Shown here: positions 1-6,107 of the stretch, piece after piece | Layout: each line of letters opens with the position of its first letter | Position numbering within the stretch: the first letter of the stretch is position 1 | From: Candidatus Fermentibacterota bacterium | GTDB lineage: Bacteria; JAFGKV01 | Assembly: GCA_030620115.1 (NCBI GenBank) | Contig: JAUXFG010000143.1 | Span: 1-10,043 of the forward strand | DNA length: 10,043 nucleotides | Reading direction: 5' to 3' | Notes under the pieces: model-generated | The model's database searches: none | The model's input: only the letters and a program-made list of their open reading frames with translations | Told to the model about the DNA's origin: nothing | Program-made: the position numbers and the translations under genes

Positions 1-133
1 CGTACGGTCAAGGAAGAATATACACGTAGGTCTTTCGGATGTCAATAGTAGTATCAAGTCATGTGAGATTTGCTATAGTTTGCGGGAGAGAAGCTCATCC
101 AAACATATGGCAGCTTCACCCCGGAGTAAAGAT

Positions 134-163
134 GTAGGTCGGGTTAGCACAGCGTAACCCGAC
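134..163 (+). repeat. Palindromic GTCGGGTTA repeat, copy 1
   Basis: A 30-bp unit, GTAGGTCGGGTTAGC followed by ACAGCGTAACCCGAC. Its arms GTCGGGTTA and TAACCCGAC pair, so the unit folds as a hairpin with a short GC-containing loop. Its reverse complement matches the unit at 266-295 at 29 of 30 positions, so the two copies form an inverted pair. The layout resembles extragenic palindromic (REP-type) repeats and their paired arrangement. I recall similar GTCGGGTTA palindromes as multicopy repeats in other bacteria, but cannot check this here. Confidence 0.8.
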
Positions 164-265
164 AACTCCATATCATTCGTTTCCCACGTCCTCCCGATCG
201 CCACGCCCCAAAATCCTCCGAGTACGCGCCCCTATCCACGTATCGCCGCGTGCCCAAGCCGGAAT

Positions 266-295
266 GTCGGGTTACGCTGGGCTAACCCGACCTAC
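266..295 (-). repeat. Palindromic GTCGGGTTA repeat, copy 2 (inverted)
   Basis: The inverted partner of the repeat at 134-163, differing at one central base (GGG against GTG when aligned). The two copies enclose 102 bp with no gene. A transcript crossing both could form either two small hairpins or one long stem of about 30 bp. Its position upstream of the lipoprotein gene fits a mobile intergenic palindrome rather than a gene-specific regulator. Confidence 0.8.
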
Positions 296-347
296 GTTAC
301 TTCACAAACCAAGAACCTCTGAACGGCTACGAAAAAGAAGAAGAGCG

Positions 348-376
348 TTGACAGGCATTGGCGCTGGGTATTTATT
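348..376 (+). promoter_or_regulatory. Possible sigma-70-type promoter
   Basis: A perfect TTGACA at 348-353 is followed after 17 bp by TTTATT at 371-376, which matches 4 of 6 positions of the -10 consensus. A second, weaker pair lies just downstream: GTGACA at 401-406 and TACACT at 423-428, with a 16-bp spacer. Either would give a leader of roughly 260-310 nt ahead of the lipoprotein gene. This is a consensus match only, in an organism whose promoter preferences are unknown. Confidence 0.3.
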
Positions 377-694
377 CATTCATACGGCATTCCTTGGCAT
401 GTGACATTGGCACGTCTCATGTTACACTCGGTTCTTGCGGGCAGACCAATGGTTTTTTGTGTGCGGGAAACGCCCGAGGTCTCTCGTGGTTTGCGTCTAG
501 TTTGTTCGCGGGCCGCCTTGAAAGGGACAGAATGATATGCGATCCCGTCAAGGCAAGGCCGCAGCTGCACGGCTCGTTGGGAGAACCGATGTTTGGGGTT
601 CAGGCACAGAGCAGGACCCAGCGTTCGTTCGCTTCTCCCTGTCGCCGTAAGTTCACTCGCGAACGAGGTCTCGCCGCACAAAGGGGGTATGGTC

Positions 695-1132
695 ATGAGA
701 CCGTACATCTTCGTCGCCGTCATCGCCGTCTTTCTCCTGGGCGCCTGCGAGGAAACGGGCAATAAGCCTCTCGTCCTCGCTGACCCCAGCGCAAGCCCCC
801 GCATCGCATCCACCTTTTCCGCGGATGCAGACCACTCGATAAACATCGAGGCTGCTGCTGAATTCATTCAGCGATCTCGTGAGGCCAGAGGCTTCGATGC
901 CACGCGGGGTGGCGCATTTGGGAAATCCGCGCTCCTTGATCTTCTTGGTCAGAAGGATTGTATTGGCATGCGATTCTACTATGCCGCCAAAGAAGATTGG
1001 GAACCGACGCTGGTACTGGTCGGCGTCAATAAGGATGGAAACGATATGGCGGGAGGCATCATACTCGAGTATACCTACCCCTGCCCCCCATTCTGCGGAG
1101 ATGGTGGCGGTCCCTTTGATGATGGTCCCTAG
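695..1132 (+). CDS. Small predicted lipoprotein of unknown function
   Basis: The 145-residue product begins with a short basic N-terminus, a hydrophobic stretch at residues 4-15 and the lipobox L15-G16-A17-C18, so lipid attachment at Cys18 is predicted. Glu rather than Asp at +2 is compatible with sorting to the outer membrane. I chose ATG 695 because AAGGGGG at 681-687 sits 7 nt upstream; an in-frame ATG at 689 is too close to it, and a longer frame from 593 would bury the signal peptide. The mature part has a helical segment (about 50-65), a Gly/Phe turn (72-77), a core with LVLVG at 106-110, and a C-terminal CPPFC (Cys130, Cys134) before an acidic, Gly-rich tail. I recall hypothetical proteins with similar core and CPPxC patterns in Bacteroidetes-like genomes, but cannot name a family. 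It appears to be a single-gene unit. Confidence 0.75.
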   Translation: MRPYIFVAVIAVFLLGACEETGNKPLVLADPSASPRIASTFSADADHSINIEAAAEFIQRSREARGFDATRGGAFGKSALLDLLGQKDCIGMRFYYAAKEDWEPTLVLVGVNKDGNDMAGGIILEYTYPCPPFCGDGGGPFDDGP

Positions 1133-1156
1133 ACCCGATTTCTGAATGTGCGAAAT

Positions 1157-1199
1157 GCGGGTCACGCGGGCCAAATTACCTGGCCTGCGTGGCCTTCGC
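1157..1199 (+). terminator. Stem-loop after the lipoprotein gene
   Basis: The arms at 1160-1172 and 1182-1194 pair at 11 of 13 positions, the other two being one G-T wobble and one mismatch, around a 9-nt AT-rich loop. Outer GCG/CGC pairs can extend the stem past a small bulge. It begins 25 bp after the stop codon, which suits a terminator or 3'-end-stabilising hairpin. No T-tract follows, so intrinsic termination is uncertain. Confidence 0.45.
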
Positions 1200-1340
1200 A
1201 CTAGGGTTCACGCGCCAACCGACAGGTATGATGGCGTCGCAAGGGCGCCGGGTGTCAGGATCATGTGGCTTCATGAAACATTGCCCGCGTCCCATAAGAG
1301 CCTCATGGCGCACAGGGATGACTGATTAGCTGAAACTCAC

Positions 1341-1469
1341 GCAGCTTCTCAATAGGTGCGGACGATATCGGAAAATCCCCTCACCGAGCCGTAGGCTCTA
1401 TGAGCCGGAGGCCTCAATCCCCTTTGCGAAAGGGAGGAGGTCGGGTGCCCGGGCTTATTGAGAAGTTGC
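1341..1469. mobile_element. MITE-like element, 129 bp, with TIRs and 8-bp target duplication
   Basis: The left end (1341-1354, GCAGCTTCTCAATA) and right end (1456-1469, TATTGAGAAGTTGC) are inverted repeats identical at 13 of 14 positions. Immediately outside them is a perfect 8-bp direct repeat, AAACTCAC, at 1333-1340 and 1470-1477, as expected for a target-site duplication. The interior has no coding capacity but contains two perfect small hairpins: GAGCC-GTA-GGCTC at 1386-1398 and CCCTTT-GCG-AAAGGG at 1420-1434. Inverted ends, a target duplication and no transposase together define a non-autonomous element. The mobilising transposase family cannot be assigned from this sequence. Confidence 0.75.
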
Positions 1470-1484
1470 AAACTCACGACGAGC

Positions 1485-1491
1485 AAAGGAG
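1485..1491 (+). promoter_or_regulatory. Ribosome binding site deciding a GTG start
   Basis: AAAGGAG lies 8 nt before GTG 1500 and defines the start of the seven-helix membrane protein. An upstream in-frame TTG at 1458 lies inside the terminal repeat of the mobile element and lacks such a site, so it is unlikely to be used. The mobile element ends 15 bp before this motif. Confidence 0.65.
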
Positions 1492-1499
1492 TAGCGGGA

Positions 1500-2129
1500 G
1501 TGTTTCCACTCTTTGCCCACATCACGACATTGACGTACGGAGCGCTCCTATTCATCGGCCTCAGGAGATGGAAACTCCTGGCCCAGCCGATGAAACTGAT
1601 AGTAGGCTTCCTATCGTTAGCCTTTGTCACTGATCTCCTTTGTCTATATCTTGCCTTCCAAAACATGAACAACCTCTTGGTCTTCCATATCTTCACATTG
1701 CTAAGTTATGTGGTACTCATGACGGCTTTTTCCATCTGGGCCGGCAGACGACGATCCCGGAGAATAATGCAACTCTCTATCCCCCTGTTTACGGTGTGGT
1801 GGCTGGTGGCAAAACTGACTATTGAGAAGCTTTCCCGTTTTGATACCCTCACCCTGCCTCTGGCAGCCATGCTGCTCGTGGCGGCTTCAGTCTATACCCT
1901 CTACCATCTTAGCAAGAGCGATGTACTCTTGGTTCACCGAGATCCCCGGTTCTGGGTTTCGGCAGCGGTAATGATCTACTACTCCACTGGACTGGCTACA
2001 TATGCCGTGGCAAATGCGATACTCTCGGACGAATCCATCATGGTTTCGGCGTGGCATATACGTTGGGTCCTTAGCATCGTTTCAAACCTCTGCTTCGGAG
2101 GAGGGCTGATGTGCCATCGGGTGGAATAG
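1500..2129 (+). CDS. Seven-helix integral membrane protein, probable sensory partner of the histidine kinase
   Basis: The 209-residue product is almost entirely hydrophobic. Seven candidate transmembrane helices can be read at about residues 3-21, 31-53, 59-80, 89-108, 117-136, 150-174 and 185-204, joined by short polar loops. The loop at 81-88 (RRRSRR region) is strongly basic and probably cytoplasmic, which would place the C-terminus in the cytoplasm too if the helix count is right. No enzyme motif, signal peptide or soluble domain is visible. The gene ends inside the start of the histidine kinase gene (19-bp overlap), implying translational coupling. I infer that it is the membrane sensing part of a split receptor, comparable in layout to kinases with fused N-terminal 7TM sensor domains. 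An unrelated transport or structural role cannot be excluded, and I cannot name the family. Confidence 0.75.
   Translation: MFPLFAHITTLTYGALLFIGLRRWKLLAQPMKLIVGFLSLAFVTDLLCLYLAFQNMNNLLVFHIFTLLSYVVLMTAFSIWAGRRRSRRIMQLSIPLFTVWWLVAKLTIEKLSRFDTLTLPLAAMLLVAASVYTLYHLSKSDVLLVHRDPRFWVSAAVMIYYSTGLATYAVANAILSDESIMVSAWHIRWVLSIVSNLCFGGGLMCHRVE
2097..2105 (+). promoter_or_regulatory. Ribosome binding site for the GTG-started histidine kinase
   Basis: GGAGGAGGG inside the 3' end of the membrane protein gene lies 5 nt before GTG 2111. It is an unusually strong match to the anti-Shine-Dalgarno sequence and supports the overlapping GTG start over later in-frame starts. Confidence 0.7.
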
Positions 2130-4555
2130 AGCTGTGGTGGGGAGTCATTGCCATCACGACGGTGCTCTTCGTTCTGGGGCTTGGCTTTCTCGCAATGATG
2201 ATACTCAGCGATCGCAGAGCCTTGGCCGCGGAGAAGCGCCGGCGCACGGAGCAAAGAGAAGCCGAGCGGAGGTATCTCGAGCTCTTCCACAATGTCAGGG
2301 ATATCGTGTACATCCATTCCCTCGACGGCACGATACTCGAGATCAACGACTCAGTAACCAGGGAGTTGGGCTACCCAGTCAAGGAGGTCGTGGGCAAGAA
2401 GATGGAGATTCTTTTTCCCATGCGGTTGCGACGCATGGGAGAACAGTACCTCAAGACCATGACGCATGCTGGCCAGATGAGAGGATTGGCGATTCTGGAG
2501 ACGACTGGCGGACAGGAGAGAGTCTTCGAGTTTTGGAATTCCACGGTAGACCACAATGGCGAGTCCGTGGCGGTTCGTGGAATCGCCAGGGATGTCACGG
2601 AGCAACGGAAGGCTGACAAGACCCTCCGACGTGCAAGGCGCCAGTTCAAGACCATAGTGGCATGCTCCCCCATCCCCGTGGTGGTGGAGGCATCCGGGGG
2701 TATCGCATACGCCAATAGCGCTGCGATCCATCTATTGGGAGCTCGCTCATCCCGGGAGCTCGTTGGGCAATCCATCCTCTCTTTCGTGCGGCCGGAATTC
2801 GCCGAGCCGCTGCAAGAGAGAATTCGCGCAGTAGTGGAATATGGGGAACGTGTTCCTCATTCGGAGATAGGCCTGAGGAGATTGGACGGAGCGCCACGAG
2901 AGGTCGAGCTCTCGGCAATTCCCGTGGTGTTCGACGCCCAGGAAGCAGCACAGATTGCCATCGTGGATCTCACTGAGAGGAAGCAATCGGCAGAGGCCCT
3001 GGCCAAGGAAAAGGAGCGTCTCGCGGTCACACTCCAGTCCATAGGGGATTGCGTGATCGCCGCCGACACCGCAGGAATCATCAGCTTCATGAGCCGGGCG
3101 GCGGAAGCCTTGACAGGATGGTCAAGCGAAGAAGCCGTTGGCATACGCTTGGAGGGGGTTCTTAAATTCACCATAGAGAAAGGCGGTGATCCCATTCAGG
3201 ACATTGTGAACACCGTACTAGGAGAAGAACCCCTCTTTGGTGAGGCCGGGGAAGCGTACTTCGTGAGCAGAGACGGTGTAGAAAGGCCTATCGCGGGGGG
3301 CGGCTCGTGTATCAGGGATGACAGGGGACAGACGGTCGGTGTGGTCCTGGCCTTTCGCGATATCACTCCGCGGAGACAGGCGGAGGAGGCCCTTCGGAAG
3401 AGTCAGGAACAGCTCCGCCAGGCACAAAGGATGGAAGCAATCGGGCGTTTGGCAGGAGGAATTGCTCACGACTTCAACAACATCCTCACGGTCATCAATG
3501 GCATAAGCAGCCTCATTCTCCGAGACCTCGAAGACCACGATTCTCTTCATGAAGACGTGGAAGAAATCGCAAGCGCGGGTCGTAGGGCGGCTACCCTGAC
3601 CAACCAGCTCCTTGCCTTCAGCAGGAAGCAGATACTCAGCCCCACAATCATTGACCTCAATGTCGCGATTGATGACATAGAAAAGATGCTGAAGCGACTC
3701 ATAGGGGAAGACATCGACATAGTCACACATAAAGAGCCTCACCTTCTCGAGGTGGAGGCCGATCGCTCCCAAATCGATCAGGTGATTCTTAATATAGTGG
3801 TCAACGCGCGCGACGCCATGCGCGATGGCGGCAAACTCATCATCGAGACCGCCAATGCCTTCTTGGACAAAGCCTACGTTCGTCAATACCCTGAAGTCGC
3901 ACCTGGCCGCTATGTTCGACTCAAGATCACCGACACGGGCTGCGGGATGGATGAAGAGACCCTCTCCCGAGTCTTCGAACCCTTCTTCACCACCAGAGAA
4001 AAGGGAAAAGGCTCGGGGCTTGGGATGTCCACTGTCTATGGCATCGTGAAGCAGAGTGGTGGGCACATCACCGCGCACAGCGAGCTTGGCATGGGTTCGA
4101 CTTTCACCATCTACCTGCCGGCTCTGACGATTCGCAAGACATTGAATGGATCAGATCAACAAGACAGCGATCCGACGGCGCCCGGAGGAGAAACGATCCT
4201 GCTCGTCGAGGATGAAGAGTCGGTGAGAAACTTCGTCGAAAGGCTTCTCCGGGACTATGGCTACCGCGTAATGGCGGCCAAAGACGGCATCGAAGCAATA
4301 AAACAATGCAAAGAGTACGCGGGACACATCGACCTTCTCCTCACCGATGTCGTCATGCCAAAGATCAATGGCGCCGAACTCTACCGTCAGGTCATTCAAA
4401 AACGCCCAGAGATCAAGGTTCTCTACATGTCGGGATACACGGATGACGCCATTCTTCATCATGGCGTGTTGCTCCCGGACACGCGTTTTATCCCAAAACC
4501 CTTCACCGCGGAAGTTGTCGCCCGAAAGGTCCGAGAAACACTGAATGAACCCTAG
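2111..4555 (+). CDS. Hybrid sensor histidine kinase (TM-PAS-PAS-PAS-HisKA-HATPase-REC)
   Basis: This 814-residue membrane-anchored kinase should autophosphorylate on His and pass the phosphate to its own receiver domain. One transmembrane helix (about 9-32) is followed by a basic coiled segment (35-55), then three PAS-like domains at about 52-165, 172-290 and 298-422, each ending in a typical DxT-type linker. The HisKA helix carries AHDFNN with the phosphoacceptor His453. The ATPase domain shows the N-box Asn565 (VVNARDAM), the G1 box DTGCGMD (608-614), an F-box EPFFTT (623-628) and the G2 box GSGLGMS. A C-terminal receiver (694-814) keeps the acidic Glu700/Asp701, phosphoacceptor Asp746, Ser774 and Lys796. 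All catalytic residues are present, so activity is expected. It overlaps the seven-helix gene upstream. No DNA-binding regulator lies in the window, so the output partner is unknown. Confidence 0.93.
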   Translation: MPSGGIELWWGVIAITTVLFVLGLGFLAMMILSDRRALAAEKRRRTEQREAERRYLELFHNVRDIVYIHSLDGTILEINDSVTRELGYPVKEVVGKKMEILFPMRLRRMGEQYLKTMTHAGQMRGLAILETTGGQERVFEFWNSTVDHNGESVAVRGIARDVTEQRKADKTLRRARRQFKTIVACSPIPVVVEASGGIAYANSAAIHLLGARSSRELVGQSILSFVRPEFAEPLQERIRAVVEYGERVPHSEIGLRRLDGAPREVELSAIPVVFDAQEAAQIAIVDLTERKQSAEALAKEKERLAVTLQSIGDCVIAADTAGIISFMSRAAEALTGWSSEEAVGIRLEGVLKFTIEKGGDPIQDIVNTVLGEEPLFGEAGEAYFVSRDGVERPIAGGGSCIRDDRGQTVGVVLAFRDITPRRQAEEALRKSQEQLRQAQRMEAIGRLAGGIAHDFNNILTVINGISSLILRDLEDHDSLHEDVEEIASAGRRAATLTNQLLAFSRKQILSPTIIDLNVAIDDIEKMLKRLIGEDIDIVTHKEPHLLEVEADRSQIDQVILNIVVNARDAMRDGGKLIIETANAFLDKAYVRQYPEVAPGRYVRLKITDTGCGMDEETLSRVFEPFFTTREKGKGSGLGMSTVYGIVKQSGGHITAHSELGMGSTFTIYLPALTIRKTLNGSDQQDSDPTAPGGETILLVEDEESVRNFVERLLRDYGYRVMAAKDGIEAIKQCKEYAGHIDLLLTDVVMPKINGAELYRQVIQKRPEIKVLYMSGYTDDAILHHGVLLPDTRFIPKPFTAEVVARKVRETLNEP

Positions 4556-4566
4556 CCCGGACTCTG

Positions 4567-4587
4567 AACATCCAACATCCAACATCG
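4567..4587. repeat. Short tandem repeat, AACATCC x3
   Basis: Three adjacent 7-bp units, the third differing at its last base (AACATCG), begin 11 bp after the histidine kinase stop codon. They directly precede the first large repeat unit. Confidence 0.7.
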
Positions 4588-4589
4588 AA

Positions 4590-4760
4590 TGAGGGGAGAG
4601 GAGAGCGAGCAGCATGCAGCGTTGAGATGATGGAACAAGGACGAAGGAGAGATTCTTCGCTCCTTGTGGTCGCTCAGAATGACAGCGATAGTGCCCAAAA
4701 TGGATATGTGAATGTGTGTCATTCTGAGGGAGCAGAACGAGCGAAGAATCTGGGGAAATG
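4590..4760. repeat. Large intergenic repeat, unit 1
   Basis: The first of two tandem units with a period of about 170 bp. It starts with a purine-rich GAGGGGAGAGGAGAG-like segment and a short AGCAG/GCAGCG stretch. Two 35-bp arms follow, 4650-4684 (AGATTCTTCGCTC...CTCAGAATGACA) and 4717-4751 (reverse orientation), matching at 31 of 35 positions when one is inverted, around a 32-bp spacer. The unit can fold into a long hairpin and is organised like a non-autonomous palindromic element. I recall ATTCTTCGC...CAGAATGACA palindromes as common intergenic repeats in various bacterial genomes; this is memory, not a search. Confidence 0.8.
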
Positions 4761-4930
4761 AGGGGGAGAGGAGAGCCAGCAGCGTGTAGCGTGCAGCGTT
4801 GAGATGATGGAGTAAGGAGAGATTCTTCGCTCCTTGTGGTCGCTCAGAATGACAGGAGCAGGTAGTGCCTAAATGGATGTGAATGTCTGTCATTCTGAGG
4901 GAGCGGAGCGACCGAAGAATCTGGGAGGAG
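4761..4930. repeat. Large intergenic repeat, unit 2
   Basis: The second tandem copy of the preceding unit. Its left arm (4820-4854) is identical over 35 bp to the left arm of unit 1. Its right arm (4888-4922) has diverged in the middle (GCGGAGCGACCG). A 7-bp length difference lies between the GTTGAGATGATGG segment and the left arm. The copies are more alike than expected for old neutral sequence, which suggests a fairly recent duplication or continuing conversion. Confidence 0.8.
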
Positions 4931-4992
4931 GAGGGGATGCTGGAATGAAATTGAGGGATGGTGATTTCTATATCTGTTCACTCCGGGAAGCC

Positions 4993-5024
4993 ATCACCCC
5001 ATCACCCCATCGCCCCGTCACCCC
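4993..5024. repeat. Short tandem repeat, ATCACCCC x4
   Basis: Four adjacent 8-bp units: ATCACCCC twice, then ATCGCCCC and GTCACCCC. The strand is purine-poor. It separates the 170-bp repeats from the 197-bp palindromic element, and I see no function for it. Confidence 0.75.
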
Positions 5025-5110
5025 ATTCCTTCCTGAGAGAAACCATACTTGACCACTGGGAGCTGCAAGGGTTTCCTTGTGACCGTTCATTTGCTTGCCG
5101 GGCCGAGGTA

Positions 5111-5307
5111 TAGCCCGGATTTCTCACCAGCCTTCTCTTACAACGGCGGATATGGCATCCCGCGTCCGCCGCGGGGCTTCGTTACGCTCTGTCGGGCGCC
5201 CTCGGCGGATCGCAGAGGATACGCCTTCGGCCGGCCTCGGTCGCAAGCCTTGCGGGCAATGCCATCTCAGCCATTTCACGACGAAGGCCGGTGAGAAGTC
5301 CGGGCTA
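5111..5307. mobile_element. Palindromic 197-bp element with 25-bp terminal inverted repeats
   Basis: The left end 5111-5135 (TAGCCCGGATTTCTCACCAG...) and right end 5283-5307 are inverted repeats matching at 23 of 25 positions. Partial inverted similarity continues inward (ATGGCATCCCGC on the left against the inverted GCGGGCAATGCCAT on the right), so the element is an imperfect long palindrome. There is no coding capacity. I see no clear target-site duplication. It ends 20 bp before the start codon of the secreted FlgD/Ig-domain gene, so any promoter must lie in or beyond it. It is probably a non-autonomous mobile or multicopy palindromic repeat. Confidence 0.65.
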
Positions 5308-5327
5308 GCGTAGTGGGAGCCAAGATC

Positions 5328-6107
5328 ATGCAACGAGTTTCTCCTCTGCGGTTTTCCATCACTTTCTCGTGGATTATGCTCGGCCTATGCTTAGGGCATT
5401 CTGCCTTTTGCTTCGAACTCACCGTACTGCGCCCATCCGGTGGATCACCGGCACCCGCGGACAATCCTCCTCGCATCGAGGCAATGGTCACCGGTGGAAT
5501 TCTACATGCGCGCTCTTTTCGGACAACGATCGACGGCATTGAGACCGAACTCAATCCGGCACGAGATGGCTTCGATAACGATGGTGACGGCCTCATCGAT
5601 GAGGATGGGGAACAGCTCGTGAGCTGGCCCGGCCCGGACGTGACGAAGTTCGCGGCAATTTGGCCTTGGGCTCTGCAGGCGGATGATCCCGCGACTCGGC
5701 ACATCAATGAGGGCCTGCACGTCCTCCAGCTGGAGGTCTCTCTGCCGGAAAGTGGAGCTCTCAGCGCCGTGGTGGATTTCGCCATTCTCTCCCGGGGAGG
5801 AATCGACAGCTTGATCGTGTTCCCGAGCCCCTTTGATCCGGGCGAAGAAATGGCTCGAGTCGCCTATCGAGTTTTGACCCCGGGGGAAACGAGAGTCGAG
5901 ATCCTGGATTTCCAAGGAGAGACCATCGCCACGGTGTCTTCGTGGAATCAACGAAGCCCTGGGTGGTCTCAAGACCCTGTTGATGTGTGGGACGGAAAAA
6001 ACAATAACGGAGATATCGTGGCAAACGGGGTGTATTTCATTCGTGTGGAATTCAGGGACGGCTCACTTTCTGACGAGTGTATTGAGAAATGCTTGCTCTC
6101 TCACTGA
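5328..6107 (+). CDS. Secreted protein with Ca-binding-like motif and FlgD/Ig-type C-terminal domain
   Basis: The 259-residue product has a signal peptide (basic Arg3/Arg8, hydrophobic core about 9-27, likely cleavage near Ala26-Cys28). The N-terminal part is an unassigned beta-rich domain containing an Asp-rich DxDGDG-type loop at 80-93 (Asp80, Asp83, Asp85, Asp87, Asp91, Asp93), like the calcium-binding loops of thrombospondin type 3 and dockerin repeats. Residues about 162-245 match the FlgD Ig-like fold seen at the C-terminus of many exported proteins, with the hallmark WDGKNNNGDIVANGVYFIRV segment (221-240). I chose ATG 5328 over the in-frame GTG 5313 because GGGAG at 5315-5319 is well spaced. 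The last 19 bp overlap the next gene, so the short Cys-containing tail (DECIEKCLLSH) may partly reflect that overlap. The substrate or partner is unknown; the product probably acts in the envelope or outside the cell. Confidence 0.75.
   Translation: MQRVSPLRFSITFSWIMLGLCLGHSAFCFELTVLRPSGGSPAPADNPPRIEAMVTGGILHARSFRTTIDGIETELNPARDGFDNDGDGLIDEDGEQLVSWPGPDVTKFAAIWPWALQADDPATRHINEGLHVLQLEVSLPESGALSAVVDFAILSRGGIDSLIVFPSPFDPGEEMARVAYRVLTPGETRVEILDFQGETIATVSSWNQRSPGWSQDPVDVWDGKNNNGDIVANGVYFIRVEFRDGSLSDECIEKCLLSH

Larger units (their letters stand above)
1..694. other. 5' intergenic region without a convincing gene
   Basis: No reading frame here has both a plausible start and protein-like composition. 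Frames that stay open for over 100 codons (358-765 on +, 376-867 on -) run into the lipoprotein gene in other frames and look like shadows. The stretch holds an inverted pair of 30-bp palindromic repeats at 134-163 and 266-295, a possible sigma-70-type promoter near 348-376, and the ribosome binding site of the lipoprotein gene at its end. I see nothing else in 1-133 or 380-680. A frame is open from the window start to about 155, but it has no recognisable protein character and runs into the repeat. Confidence 0.6.
1133..1499. other. Intergenic region with a MITE-like insertion
   Basis: After the stem-loop at 1157-1199, the stretch 1200-1332 shows no gene or clear motif. The MITE-like element with its flanking duplication occupies 1333-1477. 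The last part carries the ribosome binding site of the membrane protein gene. I find no strong promoter for the downstream signalling pair, so it may lie upstream of the insertion or within it. Confidence 0.6.
4556..5327. other. Repeat-filled intergenic region
   Basis: No reading frame here looks like protein. The stretch is a series of repeats: a 7-bp tandem repeat at 4567-4587, two tandem copies of a unit of about 170 bp (4590-4930) each with 35-bp inverted arms, an 8-bp tandem repeat at 4993-5024, and a 197-bp palindromic element at 5111-5307. The promoter of the downstream four-gene run should lie here or inside an element. TTGACC at 5049-5054 is the best -35-like match, but no convincing -10 follows it. 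I see no clear intrinsic terminator for the histidine kinase gene. Confidence 0.7.

Noticed and set aside
1-155. 3' end of an upstream gene entering the window
   Set aside because: An open frame exists, but it has no recognisable protein features and its stop falls inside the palindromic repeat.
376-867. 163-aa frame on the minus strand overlapping the start of the lipoprotein gene
   Set aside because: No ribosome binding site or recognisable domain, and it is antisense to a better supported gene with a signal peptide.
653-1201. 182-aa frame on the minus strand opposite the lipoprotein
   Set aside because: It mirrors the lipoprotein gene; its composition is Arg/Asp-rich and unlike a folded protein.
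1458-1499. TTG start extending the membrane protein by 14 residues
   Set aside because: It lies in the terminal repeat of the mobile element with no ribosome binding site, while GTG 1500 has AAAGGAG at good spacing.
3218-4078. 286-aa frame on the minus strand
   Set aside because: Lies wholly opposite the HisKA/HATPase part of the kinase, whose catalytic motifs prove the other strand is coding.
4590-4930. CRISPR array
   Set aside because: Only two long units, with near-identical interiors and inverted arms instead of short direct repeats with unique spacers.
4993-5024. Iterons or an origin of replication
   Set aside because: Only four 8-bp C-rich units, with no DnaA-box-like sites, AT-rich region or initiator gene nearby.
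5049-5294. 81-aa plus-strand frame through the palindromic element
   Set aside because: Composition follows the repeat sequence, there is no ribosome binding site, and most of it is the inverted-repeat element.
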